DNA of 64,000 nucleotides, from assembly GCA_963782445.1 (NCBI GenBank), contig CAWAJM010000001.1, positions 992,001 to 1,056,000 on the forward strand. Direction: 5' to 3'. The stretch is from ZC4RG20 sp963782445 (lineage in GTDB: Bacteria; Pseudomonadota; Gammaproteobacteria; Steroidobacterales; Rariloculaceae). The notes beneath the pieces are model-generated. The model saw only the letters and a list, made by a program, of their open reading frames with translations. It was not told the origin of the DNA and made no database searches. Below are positions 38,301-46,084 of this stretch, piece after piece (within the stretch, counting starts at the first letter, position 1; each line of letters begins with the position of its first letter). Position numbers and translations under genes: made by a program.

Positions 38301-41026
38301 CGTACGCCTGAGCGCAGGATCGCATCCAGGCCGATCGCGGCGTCGTATGGCAACAGCACCACGGTCAGCAAAGGGAGCATGATTGCGCGGCCCGCAGACT
38401 TTCCGGTCAGAGTAAGGTGCACCAGCGAATCGCGCTCTTCGGGTTTGCGGATGAGTTCGATCAAGGCCGCCAGCAAGGCGGGTAGGAACGCCACACCGCC
38501 GACCAGCAGGGTCCAGAACCACGCCGACCCCGGGCCGAACAGCCAGCCACCGGCGAGCAGGGCCAGCAGTGACGGCACGACGAGGCTGCGTCGAAGGTTG
38601 TCGAACAGCTTCCACACCGACAAGGCGGAGAGCGGGTTCGGTTGCCGCATCGCCTGCGATCGTCTTGTGCCGTTCGCCTCATTGGACGGGGGCGCTCCGG
38701 GCACGCGCGGGAGCAGCCAGCCGGCAAGCTGCCAGTCTCCGCGTATCCACCGGTGTCGCCGACTGGCCTCCATGGAGTAGCTGGCCGGAAACTCTTCAAT
38801 GAGATCGACGTCGGTCACGAGTGCCGAACGCGCATACCCGCTTTCCAGCAGGTCGTGACTGAGAATGAGATTCTCCGGAAAGCGTCCATCGACGGCCTGA
38901 CGAAAGGCGTCCACATCGTAGATGCCCTTACCGATGAACGACCCTTCACCGAAGATGTCCTGGTAGACATCCGAAATCTCTCGGGTGTAGGGATCGACGC
39001 CTGACTCACCCGCGAACAGTTTCGTAAATCGTGACCGGCCCGCGCTCGCCAGACTGATCGAAACGCGGGGTTGCAGGATCGCGTAGCCTTCGACAACGCG
39101 CCCCTTTTCGGCATCGAACACCGGCCTATTGAGCGGATGAGCGAGGTTGCCTATCAGTGTGCGCGCCGAGTCGCGAGGCAATTGCGTGTCGGTATCCAGG
39201 GTTATGACGTACCGGATCGAGCCGAGAATCGATGTGTCGCCGACGATATCCGAGAATGCCGTTTGGCCTGCCCCCCTCAACAACGCATTGAACTGCTCCA
39301 ATTTACCTCGCTTGCGTTCATAGCCCATCCACACCCGTTCGGTTGGATTCCATATGCGTGGCCGATGAAAGAGGTAGAATACGCATGGGCGATCTTCGTC
39401 GTAGGCCTCGTTAAGGGCCTGGACCGCCGCGCGCGCGTGGGCGAGCAACGCCTCATCGCCTTGTAGCGTCCGCTCCGGCGCGTCAGGAAAATCCGTCAGC
39501 AGGGCAAAGAATAGATTGGGATCGCGATTTCCGAGATAGCGGATCTCCATGGCTTCGAGAAGCTCGTCGATCTCCTGCCGTCCGCTCAGCAAAGTGGGGA
39601 CGGCCACCATGGTGCGGTGAACGAGTGGAATGCCCTGCGAAAAATCCAATCGCGGCAACGCGCGAGGCGGCAGGATGAGCGTGACGGCGAGGTTCACCAC
39701 CGAGACCACCAGCGCCGACATGCCGATTACGCCGGCGAGTGCAAAGAACCAGTACCGCCAGTCGCCCGGCGCGAACCCCTCGAAAGGGGAAAGCACGACT
39801 GCCGTCGCCAGTGCGGTGAGCAACAGGATGAGCCCGGCGTAAAGGAGCAGGCGCAAATGCCCGCCGGCCCGGCTGATGCGCGACTTCCACGACAGACGGC
39901 AGCCGACGGCACGCTCCAGTATGTGGCGCCCGCGATCGATCAGGTAGAATCCGACATGCGCAGTGCGGTCGTCGGTACCCGATTGCTCGGCAGCCGCCTG
40001 CGCGAGCGCGACGGCTGCGCGTGCCACCGCCGACTCGCTGCCCGAATGGTGCGCACTACGTCGGGCCACATCTTCGATCGCATGCCGGTAGCGGTCGCGG
40101 GTGGCGAAATCCTGGCCGGCGTGCATTCCCGCCGGGTCTTCACGCAATGTCTGCTCGACGACGCTGAGCGACTCGACGTAATTCCTCCAGTCCATAACGC
40201 CGATGAAACGCAGGCTGCCGATGCTGTTTGCAATGGAGATCTGACTGGTTGCGGCCGTGCGGCTGGCCGCCTCCGATAATTGGTTTGCGGTCACTCCCTG
40301 TTCGAGCAGGTTTTGCTCGACCCAGGTTTGCACGAACGCGATAGCGGGTCCCTGCGCCTGAAGCCTCGCGTGGAATTCCTCGACGAACGGCGCGGTCAGC
40401 GGCACATCCGCGTTGGCAAATTCGGCCAGCAACTGGATGAGCTGTTTCGGTTCCCTTTCGACGGTCGCGCGCATGCGGTCCGCCCAGACGATGGCGGTAT
40501 CCCGCTCCTCCCGCCGATGGGCGATACGCAACGCCACGCGGCGCAGGTTTTCGAGCACCGCCAACCGCAGCATGATCGGGAATGCCCACAACTCGCCGAG
40601 CTTCAACGGTTCAACGGACTGATAAGCGGTGACGAATTGGGTAGCGTTGTCGTTGTCGACGCGACCGTCCGTGTGGGAGATCAATTCCGACGCGAGGTCG
40701 TAGATGCGGGGGAACCCGGCGGAAGCGCCATCTGCCAGCCGCGGCAACTGCCGGCTGTACCTGGGTGGCAGATGTCGGCGCGCCAGACCGATCTGTTGCT
40801 CGATCAGGTAGAAATTGTCGAGCAACCAGGCTTCTGCCGGGACGATCCGTTCGCCCGGCGTTGCGGCTGCCGTCACGACGTTGTACGCGGCCACCAACAC
40901 GCGCGCATTGTCCGTCAGTCTTGGCAGCAGGCGGTCCGGTCCAGGATGCGGATCGATTCTATGCCGGCCGGCAAGCGTTGCACCGTGACGCTTCAGTTGC
41001 TCAATGCTGAACAGCTCCGAGCGCAA
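32345..41026 (-). CDS. ndvB: Cyclic beta-1,2-glucan synthase (NdvB/ChvB)
   Basis: 2,893 residues, full length for this giant inner-membrane enzyme that makes periplasmic cyclic beta-1,2-glucans from UDP-glucose. Order: soluble N-terminus; first helices near residue 410; family 84 glycosyltransferase with YVITLDTDTQLPRD (about 605-618) and QASRRHRW-like SMEASRRHRWIRGDWQ; further helices near 820-1000; a glucoamylase-like domain (about 1,100-1,550); two carbohydrate-binding/GH94 parts ending with the phosphorylase domain, including CGDWNDGMNLVG near 2,565 and GGWTWYTGAAGW. The TTG at 41026 is the only standard start, but the frame is open upstream and likely coding (see findings). Confidence 0.95.
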   Translation of the reverse strand: MRSELFSIEQLKRHGATLAGRHRIDPHPGPDRLLPRLTDNARVLVAAYNVVTAAATPGERIVPAEAWLLDNFYLIEQQIGLARRHLPPRYSRQLPRLADGASAGFPRIYDLASELISHTDGRVDNDNATQFVTAYQSVEPLKLGELWAFPIMLRLAVLENLRRVALRIAHRREERDTAIVWADRMRATVEREPKQLIQLLAEFANADVPLTAPFVEEFHARLQAQGPAIAFVQTWVEQNLLEQGVTANQLSEAASRTAATSQISIANSIGSLRFIGVMDWRNYVESLSVVEQTLREDPAGMHAGQDFATRDRYRHAIEDVARRSAHHSGSESAVARAAVALAQAAAEQSGTDDRTAHVGFYLIDRGRHILERAVGCRLSWKSRISRAGGHLRLLLYAGLILLLTALATAVVLSPFEGFAPGDWRYWFFALAGVIGMSALVVSVVNLAVTLILPPRALPRLDFSQGIPLVHRTMVAVPTLLSGRQEIDELLEAMEIRYLGNRDPNLFFALLTDFPDAPERTLQGDEALLAHARAAVQALNEAYDEDRPCVFYLFHRPRIWNPTERVWMGYERKRGKLEQFNALLRGAGQTAFSDIVGDTSILGSIRYVITLDTDTQLPRDSARTLIGNLAHPLNRPVFDAEKGRVVEGYAILQPRVSISLASAGRSRFTKLFAGESGVDPYTREISDVYQDIFGEGSFIGKGIYDVDAFRQAVDGRFPENLILSHDLLESGYARSALVTDVDLIEEFPASYSMEASRRHRWIRGDWQLAGWLLPRVPGAPPSNEANGTRRSQAMRQPNPLSALSVWKLFDNLRRSLVVPSLLALLAGGWLFGPGSAWFWTLLVGGVAFLPALLAALIELIRKPEERDSLVHLTLTGKSAGRAIMLPLLTVVLLPYDAAIGLDAILRSGVRMLFTRRGLLLWQLRAYAGRNARRTLAEFFREMWIAPAVALALGLALGLPGAWAPWQTRTAEWFFWAPILLLWLVSPAVGWWISMPLRPRAQGLTVDQRAFLRASARRTWRYFADFVSPQDNWLPPDNFQEYPAPVIASRTSPTNIGMALLADLAAYDFGYLCAGEFLQRVENTLATMEKLERYRGHFYNWYDTRTLQPLRPQYISSVDSGNLIGSLLTLQAGLAELKDQPVLSACAFQGLQDTLRVLAEHVPALPAPDLESKITSLQETLRSTTLNGQPRTLVGAEKLVDEIHRVAGGLVAWLPADIDIDGELYYWAEAFDRQSRALRDDLEFLVPGSDSVSQRFAHIPTLAELVGDGALGTGAGSSAGVLAPTESRYRGALERLRIIDDLVGRCRELAFMDFEFLYDTPRGLLSIGYDVGERRRDPSCYDLLASEARLASFLLIAQGQIPQKHWFALGRLLTSHGGHLSLISWSGSMFEYLMPRLLIPSYENTLLEQTCMAAVSRQIEYGRQRGVPWGISESCYNATDMHQVYQYRAFGVPGLGLKRGLGDDLVIAPYASALALMVKPLEACRNLKTLAADGFLGIYGFYEAVDYTPSRIPRGMNHAIVRAFMAHHQGMSLLAFDNVLLSRPMQRRFMSDPLARATELLLQERVPKTGATLHPHAAEVSAAARPPAAEAGATVRVFTDPNTPIPEVHLLSNGRYHVMATNAGGGYSRWRDLAVTRWREDAICDSWGTFVYLRDRDTGHYWSTAHQPTLCKADHYEAIFMPARAEYRRRDRAIEAHTEISVSPEDDVEIRRVTLTNLASHPRHIEVTSYAEVVLAPSNADLAHRSFSNLFVQTEILPDHQAILCARRRRTPGEQVPWMFHMLAAPGTTADEPSYETDRARFIGRGRTAANPVVLAGGDRFAQSAGRLSNTDGPVLDPIVAIRRTITLSPDESTTVQIISGVADTREAAMTVLEKYCDRHFVERAFEMAWFQSQEVLRVLNASEADAQLYGRLANSVIYGSALRRAAPSVIARNQLGQSGLWRFAISGDLPIVLVRISDLSRIDLVREVLQAHAYWRMKGLSADLVLLNEDFSGYRAVLHDEIMGLVNAGPEAQQIDRPGGVFVRRANELSEEDRVLFQTVARVVLTDTAETLREQVERRVPPERVPGRLASVLTPTDAPVRPLLARELIFSNGLAGFTPDGREYVITLEPGQSTPAPWANVIASPHIGTVVSEGGGAYTWVENAHEFRLTPWHNDPLSDSSGEAVYIRDEETGAFWSPTPLPARGRSGYVCRHGFGYSVFEHYEAGIFSELSTYVAMDAPVKFAVVKLRNDSRRARRVSLTAYWELVLGEWRHTNLMHIVTETDPSSGALFARNAYGRECANRVVFAQVSEPERTMTGNRTEFIGRNGSLGAPAAMRRTRLSGRTGAALDPCAAIQAGIELAAGQEREIVFVFGAARDSDEARHFLGRFGGPAGARQALEAVWEYWNHTLGAVHVETPDPALNVLANGWLVYQTISCRLWGRSGYYQSGGAYGYRDQLQDTMALIHATPWLAREQLIRCAGRQFRQGDVQHWWHPPNGQGVRTHFSDDYLWLPYATCRYVLATGDSGVLDESVHFLEGRELNPEEEAYYDQPQRSIEAASLYEHCARAIKHGLRFGDHELPLMGCGDWNDGMNLVGRNGKGESVWLAWFLHQNLRLFAELARSREDEAFAELCTAQAARLVDNIEANAWDGGWYRRAYFDDGTPLGSSENEECQIDSISQSWAVISGGGNRARARRAMAAVDQRLVRRDAGLIQLLTPPFDRSDLEPGYIKGYVPGVRENGGQYTHAAIWTTMAFAMMGDAERAWELFAMLNPINHGSQPEAIDRYKVEPYVMCADIYGAPPHTSRGGWTWYTGAAGWMYRLTVETLLGLQLEADHLRIAPCIPAHWESYTIHYRYRETVYHITVKRLAEHPGEPARLTMDGIERTGNLIPLIDDRQDHTVEVRMTHPRPSCSP

Positions 41027-41089
41027 TAACTCCGAATCCCGGCCGCTACGCGGCGGGTTCGGTGCACTCGCCGATCGTCCGAACTTCCC

Positions 41090-41107
41090 AATAGCGATGA
41101 CTCTCTC
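41090..41107 (-). promoter_or_regulatory. ndvB: Ribosome-binding site in front of a possible ATT or ATC start of ndvB
   Basis: On the minus strand AGGAG (41107-41103) lies 4 bases before ATC (41098) and 10 before ATT (41092), both in the ndvB frame. The TTG at 41026 has only a poor GGAG very close to it. The translated stretch between 41092 and 41026 ends in SELLRSELFSIEQL, and NdvB homologues usually have residues before RSELFS, so initiation at ATT is plausible. Confidence 0.4.
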
Positions 41108-41114
41108 CTCGAAC

Positions 41115-41563
41115 TAGCCGGGGGCGGTCGGCGTCGTGTTCACCGGTAGTCGCTCAAACGCGCCTTCGAGCGCACGAGCGCGAGCCGCATAGGTACCTTA
41201 CGCGAGGCAGTGCTGGCTCGAGTGCGCACCGCCGTTTGCCCTTGGCTGCTGCAAGACCTACCTATTCGGGGTCTATGTAGTGGAATCCACCAGGACCGAC
41301 GGGCCACCGCCACCGTTGGGGCCCGCCGTGAATACGAAGACGATAGAACGGGACGCCGCCAGGTTTGTCCGCCCACGTTCCAAGTCGCTGGCCTGGCCGG
41401 CGGCACCAAGCGACAGCCGTTGCGAAGACCGTCGACGATACCACGTGACGTGAGCGAACGAGCGGATACCGCGCCTTTGAGCGCTAGCGTACCGACCCCC
41501 GCGGGAGACTTCGCGTAGTCTGCTGCTCAGTCGGCGCCTCTTGCGCCTATCCGGGAAGTCGTA
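41115..41563. other. Divergent promoter region of ndvB and the OmpA-like gene
   Basis: No gene is supported. Frames on both strands are short and shadow each other. The stretch must hold the promoters of the two divergent genes; I could not pick out convincing -35/-10 pairs. Confidence 0.4.
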
Positions 41564-42949
41564 ATGAACCATACAATTGTTGTCGCTCTCGCGGCCAGCG
41601 TCGCGATGGCCAGTGCATGCGGAGCCAGCGTCGCAGCGGAGAAGGGCAAGCGGGGCGAAGCTGTTACTGTCGCAAGCTCCGATGTCCTGAGTCAGATTTC
41701 GGCATTCAGTTACCGCGAGCGCCGGACATCGGACCTGATTCTTCGAAGCACGCCGATGGCGGGACGCGCGCAGGGCACGGCGCGAGTACGCTACAGGGAC
41801 GGCAACGCGCGAATCTCGGTAGAGGTTGAGGGGCTGCCGGAGCCGGCGTCACTCGGTCCCTACGTTGTTTACGTTCTTTGGGCCTTGACTCCCGACGGCC
41901 GCGCAACCAATCAGGGTGTAGTCGTAGGTGCCGAGGGCGGCAAAGGTAAGATGGAGACGCAATACGGCGCATCGCAGTTTGCATTGATCGTCACAGCCGA
42001 GCCCCATTTTGCGGTCACGGTACCGAGCACGATGATCGCCTTGTACAACGTCGCCGATGACGTAGAGGGGACCGAGTCGAAAGTCGCCACATTGACTCAG
42101 CGTTCCGATTACTCGGGACTTCCCCGTCTGCCGCTCGATCGGTCGAATTCCCAGGAAATTGTTGAAGCCGAATATGCACTCGCCATCGCCCGCGCCGCCG
42201 GTGCCGAACGGTTCGCACCGGACGCGTATGCGGCGGCGAAAGCGAAGCTCGCGGCTGCGGAGACGTCCGAGCACGGCAGACGAAGGGCGCGCAAGGCCGC
42301 TCCCGGATTGGCTCGCGAGGCCGTGATCGCCGGGGAGGACGCCCGTCGCGTCGCGATGACCGCGTCCGCGGCTTCATCCGCAGAAGGCGAACGATTGGCG
42401 GCGGCGAGCGCAGCGACCGAGGCTGCGACCGAAAAGGCTTCGATTGCGACCGAGGCTGCGAGCGTGGCGGCCGGAGCTGCGGCGGACGCCGAGCGTCAGA
42501 AGGCCACGGCCGCTTCGGCCGAGGCGGCTCGCACCGACTTGCGCAGCCGGTTGAACAAGGCGCTACCGACGCGCGATTCGGAGCGCGGTCTCATTGCCGA
42601 CATCGGAGGCGTCCAGTTCGCGACCGGAAGGGCCGAGATCAACGCATCGGGACGCGAGAGCATCGCAAAGTTCGCAGGAGTCGTGGCCTCGTACCCGGGT
42701 TTACGCTTCAACGTAGAGGGGCACACCGATAGCACGGGAAGTGTCGCTACGAACAACGCGCTGTCTTTGCAGCGTGCCATTACCGTGCGGGATTACTTGA
42801 TCGCGCAAGGCGTTGCGGCATCGACGATAGACGTAGCCGGTCTCGGCTCGTCCATGCCGATCGCCGACAATGCATTGGCCGAGGGGCGCACGCGCAACCG
42901 ACGCGTAGAGATCGTGGTTTCGGGCGGCCCCCTATCCGGGGCGAACTGA
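41564..42949 (+). CDS. OmpA-family outer-membrane/peptidoglycan-binding protein
   Basis: 461 residues. A signal peptide (VALAASVAMASACGASVAA) is followed by a beta-rich domain (about 50-190), a long alanine-rich helical region (about 200-330, with repeated AAxxA and AEAA segments), and a C-terminal OmpA domain (about 345-455). The last has VQFATGRAEINASGRESIAK, VEGHTDSTGS and NRRVEIVV; the Asp and Arg that hold diaminopimelate are present. It would tie the outer membrane to peptidoglycan through a helical spacer resembling DUF4398 regions. The start ATG follows aagtcgta; the gene is divergent from ndvB. Confidence 0.88.
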   Translation: MNHTIVVALAASVAMASACGASVAAEKGKRGEAVTVASSDVLSQISAFSYRERRTSDLILRSTPMAGRAQGTARVRYRDGNARISVEVEGLPEPASLGPYVVYVLWALTPDGRATNQGVVVGAEGGKGKMETQYGASQFALIVTAEPHFAVTVPSTMIALYNVADDVEGTESKVATLTQRSDYSGLPRLPLDRSNSQEIVEAEYALAIARAAGAERFAPDAYAAAKAKLAAAETSEHGRRRARKAAPGLAREAVIAGEDARRVAMTASAASSAEGERLAAASAATEAATEKASIATEAASVAAGAAADAERQKATAASAEAARTDLRSRLNKALPTRDSERGLIADIGGVQFATGRAEINASGRESIAKFAGVVASYPGLRFNVEGHTDSTGSVATNNALSLQRAITVRDYLIAQGVAASTIDVAGLGSSMPIADNALAEGRTRNRRVEIVVSGGPLSGAN

Positions 42950-43047
42950 CATCACGGCATGCCCGAACGCAAACGCGAGGTCTGACCGGCACGTCGGCTG
43001 CTGAGATGCGCGAATTCCGTTTCCGGCGAAAAGGCGGGGGCGTGTCT

Positions 43048-44715
43048 TCAGCGAGCCTTCGTCCGCGCCTTGCGAGCGGCCTTGCGGTTGTCCTTTTTGG
43101 CCTTGGCCGCTTTCTTCGACGACCGCTGCGGCGCACCCGGGCTGGGGGAGGGACCCGATGAGGGCAGCGGCTTCCCCTGGACCGACTCCATCCAGGCCTC
43201 GATGCCTTCGCGGGACTGCATATCGAAGCCGGCATCGGCGCCGGCCATGAAGAGCGACTTGGCCATACCGAAGTTGCTGCGGATCGAGAGCGCCGCCTCG
43301 AGCTTCTTCACGGCATTGCCGCCCAGCACGCGCAGGCAGGAGTCGGCCTGCTCGAGGCCGAACTCCCGCTTCAAGAAGGCGTAAAAGGCGCGGGTCTCCT
43401 CTACGATCCAATCTGCCTCGGAAGCCTCGACGCTCACCTTGCACGGAACGAGCTCGAAGAGCACCTTGCGCAGGTCGGTGGCGCCGAGTGTGGCGATGGT
43501 TTGGCCGAAGTAGTTCGCCGCGAGATCCATCACGAAGCGACAGGCGTGGATCTCGTCGAGGTTCCTTGCCTCGGGTGAGGCGGCGAAGCGGCGCACCAAC
43601 TCGTTTTCGAGCGCCGCGCGCGCGTCGTAGTCGATCTCGTCGTCATTTCGGGCAAGCGCGGCCAAGGCGGCGAGTATGTCGTGGGATGCGTCGAACTCGA
43701 TGGGCGCGCGCACGTAGGGGGCGCCCAGCGTGACGTCGATCTGCCCCTCATGCGTCGTCGCCGTCAGCGTGCACGAGAGAGGCTCGCCTCCGTCCCACGC
43801 CTTTCTTAGCGCCTTCTTTTCGGCCCGCATGTCGGTGAGCGCCAGCGCGATCGCCTCGGCCATAACGACTTCCTTGCCGGTCGGCGGCCTCGCCACCAGC
43901 TGCTCATCGACTGCGACGAGCCAAGGATAGGCGTCGGGACCGGCGACTTCCCAACGGTGCTCGGCGATCTCCTTGCGCAGCTCAGGAGCGAGCTCGGCGC
44001 CCTGCTCGAAGTTGAGGACGAAGTGCGGCGGCATTTCGGGCGCTTCCCGGGGCTCGACGCCATCCGCCGCTTCGAGGTAGGCTTCGAAGTCGTCGAGGCT
44101 CGAGAATAGAATGAGCCCGAAGCTCTGCCCCATCTGGCCGATGATGGACATTGCCGCATCCCGCACGCCGAGCTGCTCGATCGTGACCGAGAACAGGCAT
44201 TGGTCGTCGGGCACGAGCTTCCACGGCTTGGACCGGAACAACGCCGCGGCCGCCTTGAAGAACGACCCCATGGCCTCCGGGGTGATCTCGGTCGAGAGGT
44301 AGGACTGCTCGGTCGCGCCGTACTCGGTCATTTTCTCACGCAAAAGCGCCAGCATCGCGTCGAGCTCGGGTGTGGGAGCGCAGACCACGCTGAGGCCTGG
44401 ATGCCCCGCGCGCAGCGCGTCGGCGAGCTCGGCCGAGGCCACGCGGACGCGCGTCGGAGTGTGGGCCTTGCCGTACATCGGTCTGTCGATGGCGCTCTGC
44501 AGGCTCTCGCTGGCCATGGGCAAAAGCTCGCCCGGCTTGGCAACCGTCGAGCCCAGAATGCCGCCGTCGGCGCCCACCCAAAGCAACACCTCGGGATGGT
44601 ACGCCTCGCCCTCGCCGGTGACGTAGGCGGGCATCGATACTGTGCCGCCGATCCATTCGCTACCGGTGGTCTTTTTCGGGCCTCGTGAACTGGGCTGGGC
44701 GGAAGGTGGCCTCAT
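43048..44715 (-). CDS. Uncharacterised ~555-residue protein with lysine-rich tail
   Basis: I can place no experimentally known function. The N-terminal part (VLLWVGADGGILGSTVAKPG, then VASAELADALRAGHPGLSVV) resembles the DUF6930 type. The middle part (SKPWKLVPDDQCLFSVTIEQ and QMGQSFGLILFSSLDDFEAY) resembles the DUF7309 type; both assignments are from memory. The last 40 residues are Ser/Pro then Lys/Ala/Arg rich (KKAAKAKKDNRKAARKARTKAR), a likely nucleic-acid-binding tail. ATG 44715 is chosen because agaaggga lies upstream; the frame extends to 44790. It is convergent with the OmpA gene. Confidence 0.8.
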   Translation of the reverse strand: MRPPSAQPSSRGPKKTTGSEWIGGTVSMPAYVTGEGEAYHPEVLLWVGADGGILGSTVAKPGELLPMASESLQSAIDRPMYGKAHTPTRVRVASAELADALRAGHPGLSVVCAPTPELDAMLALLREKMTEYGATEQSYLSTEITPEAMGSFFKAAAALFRSKPWKLVPDDQCLFSVTIEQLGVRDAAMSIIGQMGQSFGLILFSSLDDFEAYLEAADGVEPREAPEMPPHFVLNFEQGAELAPELRKEIAEHRWEVAGPDAYPWLVAVDEQLVARPPTGKEVVMAEAIALALTDMRAEKKALRKAWDGGEPLSCTLTATTHEGQIDVTLGAPYVRAPIEFDASHDILAALAALARNDDEIDYDARAALENELVRRFAASPEARNLDEIHACRFVMDLAANYFGQTIATLGATDLRKVLFELVPCKVSVEASEADWIVEETRAFYAFLKREFGLEQADSCLRVLGGNAVKKLEAALSIRSNFGMAKSLFMAGADAGFDMQSREGIEAWMESVQGKPLPSSGPSPSPGAPQRSSKKAAKAKKDNRKAARKARTKAR

Positions 44716-45092
44716 CGCTTGTATCCCTTCTTCGGCGAACATCCAAGCACTCTCGCCAATGGCAACTTGCTCGGTCCGCTGCTCAACCATGCAGCGTCCC
44801 GAATTATGCGGCCTCGGTGGTGTGTGCGGCGAACATGCCAGGAGTATTCATTCTGCACGGTAGCGGAGTCCGCAAATCTCGGTCGGCTCGCCGCCGCGCG
44901 TGCGTGCAAGCTATTTCTATCACTGTATCCGAACCCGCTGCAACTAGCGGATGATTTTTGCGTCGAGTGCTTCCAAATCGGCATCGTTCTCGCCGCCAAG
45001 CGTGAAATAGCGGATAGCACCAAGTACTACACCGAGCGTGCGCCGCCATACATCGTGCGTAACATGGGCCCAGGATCACACGGGAGGCTGTT
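44716..45092. other. Intergenic region between divergent genes
   Basis: The only frame, plus 44719-45096, is cysteine-rich with no family resemblance and overlaps the next gene. I regard this as promoter DNA for the uncharacterised gene on the left and the GlsB/sortase operon on the right. Confidence 0.4.
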
Positions 45093-45362
45093 GTGAATAC
45101 TGTAATTTGGCTCGTCATCGGCGGGCTGATCGGCTGGCTGGCGAGCGTATTCATGGGGACCAACGAGCGGCAAGGGATAGTGCTGAACGTGGTGGTCGGT
45201 GTCGTTGGGGCCTTTCTGGGCGGATGGCTGTTCAGTGGGTTGTTCGGCACATCGACGATCAATCAGGGCAATTTTAGTCTGGGCGCATTGCTGGTGTCGT
45301 TTCTCGGCGCCGTCATTCTGCTGTTTGTCGTGAAGCTCGTGCGCCGGACCGTAACCCGGTGA
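45093..45362 (+). CDS. GlsB/YeaQ/YmgE-family stress membrane protein
   Basis: 89 residues with three hydrophobic segments: VIWLVIGGLIGWLASVFMG, GIVLNVVVGVVGAFLGGWLF and LGALLVSFLGAVILLFVV. The G-L-I-G-W-L-A and N-V-V-V-G-V-V-G-A-F-L-G-G patterns are diagnostic. Members are transglycosylase-associated or general-stress proteins of unclear mechanism. The start is GTG. Its stop overlaps the GTG of the sortase (GTGA), so it is the first gene of a coupled three-gene unit. Confidence 0.9.
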   Translation: MNTVIWLVIGGLIGWLASVFMGTNERQGIVLNVVVGVVGAFLGGWLFSGLFGTSTINQGNFSLGALLVSFLGAVILLFVVKLVRRTVTR

Positions 45363-46084
45363 AAGGCGGACCCACCGGCCGGGCGCTGGAGATCGCTTGC
45401 TGGGCGAGCGGAATGGTGCTGTTGGCGCTGTATGCGGGCGCGCGGGCCGACGGTGAGCTCCAGAGGCGGCAGGCCATTACGGCATTTGCGCAGGCACGGA
45501 CGCAGGCACACGCGGCAGCGGCCGTTGAGGCGTCCGTCAGGCGGAACGCCGCGCAGGCCCGGGTCGAACGACTTTGGGCGAGCAGCGCACCCGATCAAAC
45601 GGATTGGTCGGAAAGCCGCATTCGCGCCTTTGCGGTCCGCGGGAACGCGCCCGCCGCGTCACGGCAGCTGCCCGCCGCTCTGTTGCGCATACGAAGCGTA
45701 GGACTCGAGGTGCCGGTCTTCGCCGACACGAGCGAACGCAACCTCAATCGGGGTGCCGGATTGGTCGCGGGCACCGCAGCGCCGGATAGCAACGGGAACG
45801 TCGCAATCGCCGCGCATCGGGATGGGTATTTCCGGGCGCTGAAGAACGTTGCCGTGGGCGACGTCATCGAGCTCGACACCCTCACGCAGCAGCGACAGTA
45901 TCGTGTCGTCGACCTTGCTATCGTGAGTCCTACAGACGTACGCCCGCTCCGCCCGACGAACGTGCCCGCGGTCACGCTCGTGACGTGCTATCCGTTCTAT
46001 TTCGTCGGCAGTGCCCCGCGGCGCTACATTGTGCGGGCGGTCGCGCTGAATCCAAGAGCGTCTGTCACCGGAGAATCAAAGTGA
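45359..46084 (+). CDS. Sortase (class D-like transpeptidase)
   Basis: 241 residues: a hydrophobic anchor near the N-terminus (IACWASGMVLLALYAGA), an alanine-rich helical stalk, and a catalytic domain from about residue 105. The catalytic triad is visible: His153 in AIAAHRDGYFRALKNV, Cys210 in TLVTCYPF and Arg221/222 in APRRYIVRA. Sortases cut an LPxTG-type signal and join the substrate to an amino group on the cell surface. They are uncommon in Gram-negative bacteria. The likely substrate is the very next gene, whose GTG start overlaps this stop codon. Confidence 0.9.
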   Translation: MKGGPTGRALEIACWASGMVLLALYAGARADGELQRRQAITAFAQARTQAHAAAAVEASVRRNAAQARVERLWASSAPDQTDWSESRIRAFAVRGNAPAASRQLPAALLRIRSVGLEVPVFADTSERNLNRGAGLVAGTAAPDSNGNVAIAAHRDGYFRALKNVAVGDVIELDTLTQQRQYRVVDLAIVSPTDVRPLRPTNVPAVTLVTCYPFYFVGSAPRRYIVRAVALNPRASVTGESK

